Below, in pieces: positions 10,011-18,613 of a stretch of DNA of 64,000 nt. The stretch lies in NCBI RefSeq assembly GCF_023646285.1, contig NZ_JAMOKX010000001.1, positions 248,001 through 312,000 on the forward strand, given 5' to 3'. The stretch's first letter is position 1. Every line of letters begins with the position of its first letter. The notes under the pieces were generated by a model. The model saw only the letters and a program-made list of their open reading frames with translations. It was not told the origin of the DNA and did no database searches. This stretch comes from Helicobacter colisuis. Its GTDB lineage: Bacteria > Campylobacterota > Campylobacteria > Campylobacterales > Helicobacteraceae. The position numbers were made by a program, and so were the translations under genes.

Positions 10011-10337
10011 ATGGCAGTCTCTCCAATTAGCAATGTAAATTTTATTAATCAAAACTCACAAGTTGGCTCAATTCAACAAGCAAATAATCAAGTTAAATTA
10101 GATTTTCAAGCTATGATTAGTCTCCAAGAAATGCAAGATAAAGAAAATGAAGTCCAAGAAGTGCGCCCAACTGAAGAAACCCTAAAAACCAATGAAGATA
10201 AAGAAGATAATGGTAAGCAAGATCAAGAAAAAGAGAATCAAGAAACAACAAAAACACTAGAAACACAAGAAGATTCTCAAGATGAAATTCAAACTGATGA
10301 GAATGGATTGATTCAGCACTTAAATATTTCAATTTAA
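10011..10337 (+). CDS. Small acidic low-complexity protein, unknown
   Basis: 108 residues preceded by AAGGAGAAAA, a strong ribosome-binding site, which argues for a real gene. The N-terminal 40 residues are ordinary (MAVSPISNVNFINQ). The rest is dominated by Glu, Gln, Asp, Lys and Thr and is predicted disordered; there are no cysteines, signal peptide or membrane segment. It follows the NFACT gene by 10 bp. I do not recognise a family. Confidence 0.65.
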   Translation: MAVSPISNVNFINQNSQVGSIQQANNQVKLDFQAMISLQEMQDKENEVQEVRPTEETLKTNEDKEDNGKQDQEKENQETTKTLETQEDSQDEIQTDENGLIQHLNISI

Positions 10338-10414
10338 TGCATTTTTTTATTTTTATTTTGTAAAATTCTAACTGACTTTAAAAGTCTAAAATATTAAAAA
10401 ATTAAAGGAAAAAT

Positions 10415-11041
10415 ATGTTTAATTTACGCGCATTACCTTTTAATGAAATCCAAGGCTTTATTAGCAAAGAAACCTGTGAATTCCATTATGGAAAGCACCA
10501 CCAAACTTATATTAATAATCTTAACAATCTTATTAAAGGAACAGAATTTGAATCGGCTTCTTTATTTGAAATTGTTACAAAAGCACAAGGCGGAATCTTT
10601 AACAACGCTGCACAAGTTTATAATCACGATTTTTATTGGGATTGCCTCTCACCCAAAGAAACTCCATTAAGTAGCGAATTGCAAGAAGCTATCAATGAAA
10701 GCTTTGAAAGTTTTGATAAATTCAAAGAAACTTTCTTGCAATCTGCCACTACACTTTTTGGTTCTGGTTGGTGTTGGGTTGTGTATAATCCAAACTCTAA
10801 AAAACTAGAAATTGTTCAAACAAGCAATGCACAAACTCCTGTTACACAAGGCTTGATTCCTGTTTTAGTAGTTGATGTTTGGGAACACGCTTATTATGTA
10901 GATTACAGAAATGCTAGACCTGCTTACTTAGAAAAATTCTTTAGCCACATTCACTGGGATTTTGTTTCTAAATCATTAGAATGGGCAAAAAAAGAAGGAT
11001 TAAACTCTGTAAATTTCTATATGAACTCTCTCCACGCTTAA
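10415..11041 (+). CDS. sodB: Superoxide dismutase, Fe/Mn family (probably Fe)
   Basis: Converts superoxide to O2 and H2O2 in the cytoplasm. The 208 residues show the full set of metal ligands: His in CEFHYGKHH (about 24), His in NHDFYW (about 74), and Asp and His in VDVWEHAYY (about 158-162). The AAQVYNHDFYW context is the usual Fe-SodB form. The start is preceded by AAAGGAAAAAT. A short palindrome, GACTTTAAAAGTC (10374-10386), lies about 30 bp upstream and could be an operator or the end of the previous transcript. A hairpin follows the stop. It stands alone, next to the metal ATPase with its RNA switch. Confidence 0.95.
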   Translation: MFNLRALPFNEIQGFISKETCEFHYGKHHQTYINNLNNLIKGTEFESASLFEIVTKAQGGIFNNAAQVYNHDFYWDCLSPKETPLSSELQEAINESFESFDKFKETFLQSATTLFGSGWCWVVYNPNSKKLEIVQTSNAQTPVTQGLIPVLVVDVWEHAYYVDYRNARPAYLEKFFSHIHWDFVSKSLEWAKKEGLNSVNFYMNSLHA

Positions 11042-11056
11042 AAAATCTTAAAGCAA

Positions 11057-11078
11057 AAGTAGCCTTTAGGGGCTACTT
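11057..11078 (+). terminator. Hairpin after sodB
   Basis: Perfect 8-bp inverted repeat AAGTAGCC / GGCTACTT with a 6-base loop, 15 bp after the sodB stop. The T-run that follows is weak (broken by ACAATATTC), so termination may be partial. Confidence 0.6.
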
Positions 11079-11124
11079 ACAATATTCTTTCATATTTTCT
11101 TTTGTTTTCTTAAATTTTTTTTGC

Positions 11125-11130
11125 TATAAT
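11125..11130 (+). promoter_or_regulatory. Extended -10 promoter element of the riboswitch transcript
   Basis: TATAAT at 11125-11130, preceded by TGC (extended -10, TGNTATAAT) and by a T-rich upstream stretch, the usual sigma-70 form in Helicobacter/Campylobacter. Initiation about 6-7 bases downstream would place the RNA start right before the aptamer helix P1 at 11140. Confidence 0.7.
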
Positions 11131-11137
11131 TTTGAAA

Positions 11138-11302
11138 ACATGAGGGAGTAGTAAGCAAGTTTTTTACTTGTGGCAAACCAACATACTGATGATTCTTATC
11201 TGGTTTTGCCTTAAATTATGAGACTCATATATAACTTATAGCTATATATGATTCTTAAAACTTCCTAAAATTTAGCTTTGTATATAGCCAAAAAGGAGCT
11301 AA
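11138..11302 (+). promoter_or_regulatory. Probable yybP-ykoY (Mn2+) riboswitch in the leader of the P-type ATPase gene
   Basis: The leader contains both near-invariant sequence blocks of the yybP-ykoY family: GGGAGTAG (11144-11151) and CAACATACTGA (11179-11189). The blocks are held by helices in the expected order. P1 is ATGAG (11140-11144) with CTCAT (11224-11228), P2 is CAAGT/ACTTG, and P3 is GGCAAACCA with TGGTTTTGCC. Downstream lie alternative helices. CATATATA (11226-11233) can pair with TATATATG (11243-11250) and competes with P1. GCTATATA (11241-11248) can pair with TATATAGC (11281-11288). TTTAGCT (11271-11277) can pair with AGCTAAA (11297-11303), enclosing the AAAAGGAG ribosome-binding site. 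Known members sense Mn2+ and turn on exporters. That this one acts at translation is inference. Confidence 0.8.
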
Positions 11303-13981
11303 ATGTTTCACAATATTCCGCTACAAGAACTCTTTACCAAATTTCAAAGTGATCAAGAAAATGGATTAACTTCCACACAAGCCCTAGAAAACAAACAAAA
11401 ATTTGGTGCAAATATCTTTGAAAAATCCCCTCCACCTACACTTACAAAGCAACTCTTAGAAGCACTCAAAGAACCTATGGTTTTATTGCTTATTTTTGCT
11501 GCCCTTCTTGCTCTTGGAATTAATACCTATGAATATCTCTACCACAATCAATCAAACTTTTTAGAATGTATTGGCATCTTTATTGCTATATTTATTTCTG
11601 TAGCTATTACGCTTATTATGGAGAATAAAAGCCAAAAAGCCTTTGAAACTCTCAATGCTATCACTCAAGGCAATACCATAAAAACTTTGCGTGATGGAGA
11701 AGTTAAGCTTATCCCGCAAGAAGAGATTGTTAATGGCGATATTTTACTTTTGGAAACTGGCAATAAGATTCCCTGCGATTGTCGCATTATACATTCTCAA
11801 AGTCTAATGTGCAACGAATCAAGCCTTACAGGTGAAAGTATGCCAAGCATCAAAAATCCTATTCTCTCTAATCACATTCCTAATAATACTTATGAAAATA
11901 TGCTTTATAGCGGTTGCTTTATTACTCAAGGCAATGCAAAAGCTATTTGTGTAGCTGTTGGAAATCACACTGAATTTGGAAAAATAGCAAAAGCTCTTGA
12001 TCAAACAATCCAAACCACAACACCCTTACAAGAAAAACTCCAAAAACTTAGTAGAAGAATCACAATTTTTGGAGCAAGTGCTGCATTTTTAGCTTTTCTC
12101 ATACAGGTTGTCTTTTTTGTCCTAAGAGACACTATTAGTTTTGAAAACATTACACAAGCTTTTATTTCAAGCGTTGTTCTTATTGTTGCCTCTGTCCCTG
12201 AAGGTTTGCCTACCATTGTAGCCATATCATTAGCTCTTAATATTATTAAAATGTCTAAACAAAATGCCCTCATTAAAAAACTTATTGCTTGTGAAACAAT
12301 TGGCTGTGTTAATATTATTTGCAGTGATAAAACTGGAACACTTACTCAAAATCAAATGAGTGTAGAACATTCCTTTATTCAAGATAGAATCTTTGAATTC
12401 CATTCTCACTCTCTACAAAATCTCCAAACAAGCCCCATTAAAGATTCTGCTTTTTTTATGCTTCATAATGCCGCATTAAATTCCACTGCCGATATTAGTC
12501 AAAAAGGAGAAAAATACGATTTCATTGGCAATCCAACCGAATGCGCTCTACTTGTTTTTGGAGAGAAAATAGGATTCCACTATAAAGAAATACGCAAGAA
12601 TTTTAAAATCTTACATTCCTTTCCTTTTTCTTCCCAAACAAAAAATATGACAAGTCTAGTAGAATTCAAAGGAAAAGTTCTTTGCCTAAGCAAAGGAAGT
12701 CCCGAAAAAATCCTAAGTCAATGCAAGATGATGCCTTGCCAAGATACACTAAAGATTAACAAACAAATTCTTTACTTCCAAAATCTTGCCTATCGGGTTA
12801 TTGCCTTTGCACACAAAGAAATTGCAGATGATGGGGATTTTAAAAATAGAGAATTGCTTGAATCTGAAATGATTTTTGATGGCTTTGTAGCGATTTCTGA
12901 TCCATTGCGTCCTGAAGTATATGAAGCTATTATGGACTGCAAAAAAGCAGGAATTGATGTTAAGATTCTAACAGGAGACAACCTATCTACTGCTAAAGCC
13001 ATTGGAAATCAACTACATTTACTAGATCATAATTCTATTGCCATTGAAGCTAGTGAGCTAGAAAATTTAAACCAAAAAGAATTACTTCAAATTCTCCCAA
13101 AAATCAAAATCATTGCGCGATCCACACCAGATACCAAGATGCAAATTGTTAATACTCTAAAATCTCAAGGTAATGTTGTAGCGTTAAGCGGAGATGGAAT
13201 TAACGATGCTCCAGCCCTTAAAAATGCCGATGTTGGAATCGCTATGGGAATTAGCGGGACAGAAGTCTCCAAAGCAGCTAGTGATATTATCTTACTTAAT
13301 GATAGTTTTGCAACCATTGTTAAAGCTATTGAATGGGGGCGAGGCATCTATCAAAATTTCCAACGCTTCATTCAATTCCAACTCACCGTCAATCTTTCCT
13401 CTGTAATAATTGTTTTGTTTGCAGTTATCGCAGGATTAACAGCACCCTTTAGTGCTTTGCAACTTTTATGGGTAAATCTCATTATGGATGGACCACCTGC
13501 GCTAACCTTAGGATTAGAGCCTATTTCAAAAAACCTTTTAGCCCAAAAACCTATTAAGCGAAATGCCAACATTATAACTAAAGATATGCTAATTCTTATT
13601 ATAATTAATGGAGTATTTATTGCTTTTGTATGCCTCTTGCAATATTTTACAAATTTCTTAGGCGCAACTCCTAAAGAAAAAAGCTCTGTTCTTTTTACAC
13701 TTTTTGTCATTTTTCAACTCTTTAACGCATTTAATGCAAGAGAACTACATAATCAAAGTATTTTTAAAAACCTTACCAACAATCGCCTTATGCTTGGAGT
13801 TTTTATTCTTACTTTTGCTTTGCAAGTCTTAATTGTAGAATTTGGAGGAGAAGCTTTCAAGACAACACCATTGGATTTGATAATGTGGATAAAAATATTA
13901 TTTGTAGGTTTTAGTGTTATTATTGTGGGAGAAATTGTTCGCTTTTTACTCAAAATTTCTAGGAAAAATAATCTTTCCTAG
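11303..13981 (+). CDS. P2-type cation-transporting ATPase (Ca2+/Mn2+ exporter type)
   Basis: An 892-residue P-type ATPase of the inner membrane. It shows the actuator motif LTGESMPS (about 175), the membrane motif PEGLP (about 300), the phosphorylated Asp342 in CSDKTGTLTQ, and the hinge GDGINDAPALKNADVGIAMG (about 630). The TM6 sequence LLWVNLIMDGPPA carries the Asn and Asp that bind Ca2+ or Mn2+ in SERCA/PMR1 pumps. The N-terminal cation-ATPase domain and C-terminal four-helix block are both present. CPx metal motifs are absent, which excludes a Cu/Zn pump. The Mn2+-type riboswitch in front argues for Mn2+ efflux, as for the YoaB-type ATPase under the same riboswitch class in Lactococcus. 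Substrate is inferred; the family is certain. Confidence 0.93.
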   Translation: MFHNIPLQELFTKFQSDQENGLTSTQALENKQKFGANIFEKSPPPTLTKQLLEALKEPMVLLLIFAALLALGINTYEYLYHNQSNFLECIGIFIAIFISVAITLIMENKSQKAFETLNAITQGNTIKTLRDGEVKLIPQEEIVNGDILLLETGNKIPCDCRIIHSQSLMCNESSLTGESMPSIKNPILSNHIPNNTYENMLYSGCFITQGNAKAICVAVGNHTEFGKIAKALDQTIQTTTPLQEKLQKLSRRITIFGASAAFLAFLIQVVFFVLRDTISFENITQAFISSVVLIVASVPEGLPTIVAISLALNIIKMSKQNALIKKLIACETIGCVNIICSDKTGTLTQNQMSVEHSFIQDRIFEFHSHSLQNLQTSPIKDSAFFMLHNAALNSTADISQKGEKYDFIGNPTECALLVFGEKIGFHYKEIRKNFKILHSFPFSSQTKNMTSLVEFKGKVLCLSKGSPEKILSQCKMMPCQDTLKINKQILYFQNLAYRVIAFAHKEIADDGDFKNRELLESEMIFDGFVAISDPLRPEVYEAIMDCKKAGIDVKILTGDNLSTAKAIGNQLHLLDHNSIAIEASELENLNQKELLQILPKIKIIARSTPDTKMQIVNTLKSQGNVVALSGDGINDAPALKNADVGIAMGISGTEVSKAASDIILLNDSFATIVKAIEWGRGIYQNFQRFIQFQLTVNLSSVIIVLFAVIAGLTAPFSALQLLWVNLIMDGPPALTLGLEPISKNLLAQKPIKRNANIITKDMLILIIINGVFIAFVCLLQYFTNFLGATPKEKSSVLFTLFVIFQLFNAFNARELHNQSIFKNLTNNRLMLGVFILTFALQVLIVEFGGEAFKTTPLDLIMWIKILFVGFSVIIVGEIVRFLLKISRKNNLS

Positions 13982-13984
13982 AAA
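13956..13984 (+). terminator. Terminator overlapping the ATPase stop codon
   Basis: Perfect 11-bp inverted repeat TTTCTAGGAAA (13956-13966) / TTTCCTAGAAA (13974-13984) with a 7-base loop. It is followed by the T-rich GCTTTGTATTTTATTTG, and the ATPase stop codon lies inside its second arm. Confidence 0.75.
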
Positions 13985-13994
13985 GCTTTGTATT

Positions 13995-14129
13995 TTATTT
14001 GTAATTTCTACTGAGATATTCTCCTAAATATTGCAATTCTTCATCGCTAATTTCAGTTTTTCTAAAAAATAGCATAGAGTGCTTACCATAACGCACAAAC
14101 ACCTTAACCAAATCCACACTTAAAAAATC
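13995..14129 (-). pseudogene. Remnant of a c-type cytochrome gene (last about 44 codons)
   Basis: On the minus strand a frame of about 44 codons ends at 13995. Its peptide (VKVFVRYGKHSMLFFRKTE...) looks like the C-terminus of a class I cytochrome c: a methionine before FFRKTEISDEEL, the usual axial-ligand loop, and a final helix (ELQYLGEYLS). An in-frame TGA stands immediately upstream and no CxxCH haem motif exists before the CcoI gene. The N-terminal part is therefore gone. The reading frame itself is undamaged. Confidence 0.5.
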
Positions 14130-14153
14130 TCAAAAAAATATTCAAACTATAAT

Positions 14154-16556
14154 TTATCTTTTTATTCGCAGACTATTACCCACAACAACAAGAGAACTTA
14201 AAGACATAGAAAGCGCTGCAACAAGTGGAATAACATAACCTAACATTGCAAGTGGAATCATAAAGGCATTATATAGCAACGAAATCCAAAGATTTTGTTT
14301 GATAAATTTAAAGGTTCTTTTTCCGATTCTAAAAGCCTCAGCAATACCACCTACCCTATCATCAAGCACCACTATATCGCTAATGCTAATGGCAACATCA
14401 ATCCCACTGCCCATTGCAATAGCAATATCACTTCGCCCAAAAGCAATAGAATCATTAATCCCATCCCCTGCCATAACCACCACCTGACCTTCTTTGTGAA
14501 GTTTATCAATAAAATCTGCTTTGTTAATAGGGTTTTGCTTAGCATAATATTCGCTAATCCCAAGACTTTGCGCTACCCTTTGGCAAACACTTCTATTATC
14601 ACCACTTAGCAAAATTACTTTGATTCCCATTTTTTGAATCTTTTCTATGGATTCTTTTGCATCTTTTTTGAGTGTATCTTCCAATGAAAATTCCGCCAAA
14701 AGGCGATCCTCTCTAGCAAAATAAAAAACACTATTTTGCGATTCTTGCAAATCCTTTGGCAATGCCACACCACTTTCTTTAAGTAGCTCTAAATTTCCAC
14801 CTACATAGCATTTACCATTAATTTCTGCTTTAATCCCCCTAGCGCTAATTTGCTCCACACTCTCTATCTGTGCTTTTTTATACGATTTTTCAAAATACTC
14901 TAATAACGCCACACTAATTGGATGAGAGCTTTTTTCTACCATTCCATACAAAATCTCAAAATCACTCATCTCTGCACCAAAATCCCTTAATCCAATAACT
15001 TGCAATTTGCCTTCTGTTAGTGTACCTGTTTTATCCACCACTAAAGTATTTGCCTTAGCAATCACTTCTAAAAATCTTGCTTCCTTAAAAAGTACCTTTT
15101 GTTTAAAAGCCTCTCCAAGTCCAACCAAAGAAGCAATAGGTGTAGCCAAAGCCAAAGCACAAGGACAAGCAATGATAATCACAGAAATCATCACCATTAA
15201 ACTTTTATCAAAACTCACTTCCCAAACTAAATACCACAACCCAAAAGTTATCAAAGCAAACAAAAGAATCACAGATGAAAAATAACGCGAAATCTTATTT
15301 GCCACTTCTTGAATTTTTGGACGCACATTTAAAGAATCTTCAACTAAATTCACAATCTTTGTCATTAAAGATTCTTTAAAAACCTTAGTAACTTCATAAA
15401 TAAAACTTTTATTTAATGCCAAAGAACCAGAATAGATATTTTGTCCTTTTATTTTTTCTTGCGGTAATGATTCCCCACTCAAAGCACTCTCATCACACAA
15501 GGCTTCTTTGGAGAGTAAAATCCCATCAAGTGCTACCCTATCACCCACTTTAACTTGTATAACATCTCCTACTTCCACTGATTCTATGGATTTTTCTTGA
15601 AAATTTTCACCCACTTTCACCATAACACTAAATGGTATTTGCGCATTAAGTTTATCTAAACTATCTATGGCACTTTTTTTACCCCGAATCTCCAAAAACT
15701 TCCCAATCAAAACAAAAGTAATAATCATTGCCACTGATTCAAAGTAAGTTTCTCCACCCCTAAAACTTGCATAAATTGAATAAATATAAGCCAAAGTAGC
15801 ACCACTAATAACAAGCAAATCCATATTGGGAGACTTGTATTTAAAAGCCATATAAGCCCCACGCCAAAATACTCCGCCACTAAAAAATAATACAGGAGTT
15901 GCTAAAATAAATCCGGCAATGTTTAAAATATTTCGCATTTCTTGTGAGATTCCTGAAAAATAGCCTGCATATTGCGCCACAGCAATCCACATAATATTCA
16001 TCACGCAAAAGATTCCAACAACCATTTTTATATAATAGTCTTTTTTTTCTTTTTTGGCATAGGTTTCTTGCAATCTTGAATCATAAAAATGCGCATCATA
16101 ACCGATTTGTTGAATTATTTGGATAATTTGTGAGACTTTTATTAAAGTAGGATCAAATGAGATTGTTGCTTTATTGTTCGTATAATTAATATGAACTTCA
16201 ACAATCCCTTCTTGTTGAGAGAGAATTTTTTCATTTAGCCATACACAAGCAATGCAGTGAATCCTTTCCAAAATCAAAGAGATTTCAAAAAAATCCCCCT
16301 TTTTTTCTCCATAATGCTCCAAAAAAGATACCGAATCATACTGCATAAAATCCGTGTTTTTATTTTCTTGAATGGGTTCTAATTTTTGATCGCCTAGTTT
16401 GGAGTAAAAATCCTCCAAACCTTGAGTTTGCAATAATCTATAAACCCCCTCACAACCCCTGCAACAAAAATATTTTTTTTGATTAGCAATTTCTGTTTGA
16501 ATTAAAACTGATTCATCAAACTCTAAACGACAATGATCACAATACCTTTTAGTCAT
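14154..16556 (-). CDS. ccoI: CcoI/FixI-type copper-translocating P1B ATPase
   Basis: An 800-residue heavy-metal ATPase. It begins with a cysteine-rich domain (CDHCRLEF, CCRGCEGVY) typical of CcoI/FixI/CtpA proteins, followed by an HMA-like domain with IHCIACVW (about 95-102). The transport motif ACPCALA gives CPC at about 464-466. The phosphorylated Asp lies in VVDKTGTLTEG at about 508 and the hinge GDGINDSIAFGRSDIAIAMG follows. CcoI pumps supply copper to the cbb3 oxidase during its assembly, which is the terminal oxidase of Helicobacter. It is the last gene on this strand before the cytochrome remnant, and starts 7 bp from the aminotransferase stop. Confidence 0.9.
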   Translation of the reverse strand: MTKRYCDHCRLEFDESVLIQTEIANQKKYFCCRGCEGVYRLLQTQGLEDFYSKLGDQKLEPIQENKNTDFMQYDSVSFLEHYGEKKGDFFEISLILERIHCIACVWLNEKILSQQEGIVEVHINYTNNKATISFDPTLIKVSQIIQIIQQIGYDAHFYDSRLQETYAKKEKKDYYIKMVVGIFCVMNIMWIAVAQYAGYFSGISQEMRNILNIAGFILATPVLFFSGGVFWRGAYMAFKYKSPNMDLLVISGATLAYIYSIYASFRGGETYFESVAMIITFVLIGKFLEIRGKKSAIDSLDKLNAQIPFSVMVKVGENFQEKSIESVEVGDVIQVKVGDRVALDGILLSKEALCDESALSGESLPQEKIKGQNIYSGSLALNKSFIYEVTKVFKESLMTKIVNLVEDSLNVRPKIQEVANKISRYFSSVILLFALITFGLWYLVWEVSFDKSLMVMISVIIIACPCALALATPIASLVGLGEAFKQKVLFKEARFLEVIAKANTLVVDKTGTLTEGKLQVIGLRDFGAEMSDFEILYGMVEKSSHPISVALLEYFEKSYKKAQIESVEQISARGIKAEINGKCYVGGNLELLKESGVALPKDLQESQNSVFYFAREDRLLAEFSLEDTLKKDAKESIEKIQKMGIKVILLSGDNRSVCQRVAQSLGISEYYAKQNPINKADFIDKLHKEGQVVVMAGDGINDSIAFGRSDIAIAMGSGIDVAISISDIVVLDDRVGGIAEAFRIGKRTFKFIKQNLWISLLYNAFMIPLAMLGYVIPLVAALSMSLSSLVVVGNSLRIKR

Positions 16557-16563
16557 CGCCTAT

Positions 16564-17775
16564 TTATGCTTTAAATTGTGATAAAAACTTTTTGAGATTT
16601 CTAGCGGCTTGGCGGATTCTATTTTCATTTTCAATCAATGCAATTCGCACATAATTATCCCCTTCATGCCCAAATCCAATCCCCGGACTTACAGCAATTT
16701 TTGCTTCTTGCAATAATTGTTTAGAAAACTCCATACTTCCTAAATGCTTTACACATTCAGGAATTTCTGCCCAAATAAACATGCTTGCTTTAGGCTTTTT
16801 CATTTTCCATCCAGCTGCCCCAAAACTCTCTATTAAAACTTCCATTCTCTTTTCATATTTATCTGCAATTTCTTTAACACATTCTTGATTCCCATTAAGT
16901 GCGATAGTAGAAGCAATTTGAATAGGAGTATAAATCCCATAATCTAGCCAACTTTTAATTTTTTGTAATGCGCCAATTAATCTTTCATTCCCCACAAAAC
17001 AACCCACACGCCAACCTGCCATATTATAACTTTTTGAAAGTGTATAACCCTCAACAGCAACATCCAAGGCTCCATCCACTTCAAAAATAGAAGGCGCCAC
17101 ATAGCCATCAAAACTCAAATCCGCATAGGCAATATCATTAATAATATAAAATCGCTCTTGTTTGGCTAATGCTACCAATCTTTCATAAAACTCCTTATAC
17201 ACTACAATAGTCGTTGGATTGTGTGGAAAATTTGTTACAACAAATTTTGGCTTAGGCATTGTATTGTGTAGTGCGTTTTTGAGCGATTGAAAATATGATT
17301 CCATATCCAATTCATAATCCTCATTCCATTTTAACCCAAAAGTTGCAACATTTGCACCCGATAAAATAAAGGCATAGTAATGAATAGGATAAGCTGGCTC
17401 TGCAACAACTGCTGTATCACCTGGATTGGTAATAGCTTGCACCAAATGCACATAACCCTCTTTAGAACCCATTGACACGCACACTTGTGTATCTGGATTT
17501 AATTCCACCCCATATTTACGCTTATAAGTATCCGCAATTGCTAGTCGTAACTTATAGATTCCTTTGCTTGCAGAATATCCGTGGTTTTTTGGCTTATGGG
17601 CTGCTTCACAAAGCTTTTCAATAATATGATTTGGAGTGGGACCATCAGGATTTCCCATACTAAAATCAATGACATCTTCACCATTTTGTCGCATTTGCAA
17701 CTTAATCTCATTGATAGCGGCAAACACATATTTTGGTAATCTTTTTATTCTCTCAAACTCAATTTCATCAAACAT
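16564..17775 (-). CDS. PLP-dependent class I/II aminotransferase (AlaC/AspB-like)
   Basis: A 403-residue fold-type I aminotransferase. The PLP lysine lies in TLSKSYNMAGWRVG, with the phosphate-binding arginine nearby. SMGNPDGPTP at about 39-48 and NFPHNPT (about 185) are the substrate/cofactor loops. The C-terminal arginine in DNYVRIAL binds the substrate carboxylate. The closest relatives I recall are AlaC-like glutamate-pyruvate aminotransferases, often labelled aspartate aminotransferase in Campylobacterota; a diaminopimelate role is possible. The start follows AAGGAG. The position next to the two envelope proteins matches C. jejuni Cj0150c. Confidence 0.88.
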   Translation of the reverse strand: MFDEIEFERIKRLPKYVFAAINEIKLQMRQNGEDVIDFSMGNPDGPTPNHIIEKLCEAAHKPKNHGYSASKGIYKLRLAIADTYKRKYGVELNPDTQVCVSMGSKEGYVHLVQAITNPGDTAVVAEPAYPIHYYAFILSGANVATFGLKWNEDYELDMESYFQSLKNALHNTMPKPKFVVTNFPHNPTTIVVYKEFYERLVALAKQERFYIINDIAYADLSFDGYVAPSIFEVDGALDVAVEGYTLSKSYNMAGWRVGCFVGNERLIGALQKIKSWLDYGIYTPIQIASTIALNGNQECVKEIADKYEKRMEVLIESFGAAGWKMKKPKASMFIWAEIPECVKHLGSMEFSKQLLQEAKIAVSPGIGFGHEGDNYVRIALIENENRIRQAARNLKKFLSQFKA

Positions 17776-17785
17776 TTAAACTCCT

Positions 17786-18613
17786 TTATTCTAAAGTTAC
17801 GCTCAAACCACCCTTAATAACAATCGGTAAATAGTTATCACTAATTTTAACAAAAGCCGTCCCACTTGGAATCATCACACTTGTTCTATTAACTGAATCT
17901 TCCAAAGAATCCACTTTGATAATCCCCAAATTCTCATCAAAAAAAACAATCTTAGGATACCACAAAACATTGCCCAAGCTACTTATGGATAATTTACCCC
18001 CCTCTTTTAGAGAATACCAATATTCGCCTTTAAGATTTGCATTTTTTTGAACTATCCCCTTTTCTAACAACACAGCCTTAGGGTATTTTAAAACATCTTG
18101 AGTAATCACATACACCCACTGCTTAACATTTTGTCTCTCAATTTTTGAAACATTATACCCATAATCACGCAACTTTTCTTGTAATAACACAGGGTCAATA
18201 GCATATTCTGTATTCATTGACAAAACAAAACGATATTTCTCACTATCAAGCATGCTTTGCTTTACTAAAAAATAATAATATCCCATCGCTCCCAAAACAT
18301 CAGAAAGCACACTCATAAAAGCTGCTGGATTTTGCCTAATCTCAAATGAAACTTCAAGTTCCATAGGTGTTCCAAAAGTCAGCTTTAGCAATCCATTTTC
18401 TTTGAGAACTTTAGAGATTTTATACAAATTAGGCTGTCCAACTCCATCTAAAAATTCATCTTGATTATCAAAAAGCCTCTGTATGAATTTTTGATTCACA
18501 CGATAATCCTGCACTCCAACAAGTGAGATAATGTGAAAATCTAAAGAATTACAAAAAAGTTTAGAATTAGCAAAAAAAATCAATAATAAAGCAAAAAAGA
18601 TTCTTTTTACCAC
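17786..18613 (-). CDS. Secreted periplasmic protein, unknown (Cj0151c-like)
   Basis: A 275-residue protein with a cleavable signal peptide (basic start, hydrophobic core FFALLLIFFANS). The mature part is a mix of strands and helices with no cysteine pair. It carries QPNLYKISKVL and several strands ending in AFVKISDNYLP, which suggests a beta-rich periplasmic domain. It overlaps the upstream membrane-protein gene by 7 bp, and I recall the same pair side by side in C. jejuni (Cj0151c/Cj0152c). I know of no assigned function. A link to the envelope partner is inferred from the overlap only. Confidence 0.75.
   Translation of the reverse strand: MVKRIFFALLLIFFANSKLFCNSLDFHIISLVGVQDYRVNQKFIQRLFDNQDEFLDGVGQPNLYKISKVLKENGLLKLTFGTPMELEVSFEIRQNPAAFMSVLSDVLGAMGYYYFLVKQSMLDSEKYRFVLSMNTEYAIDPVLLQEKLRDYGYNVSKIERQNVKQWVYVITQDVLKYPKAVLLEKGIVQKNANLKGEYWYSLKEGGKLSISSLGNVLWYPKIVFFDENLGIIKVDSLEDSVNRTSVMIPSGTAFVKISDNYLPIVIKGGLSVTLE

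Noticed and set aside
13372-13710. 112-codon minus-strand ORF inside the P-type ATPase
   Set aside because: Antisense shadow of a well-conserved gene, with no ribosome-binding site or recognisable protein.
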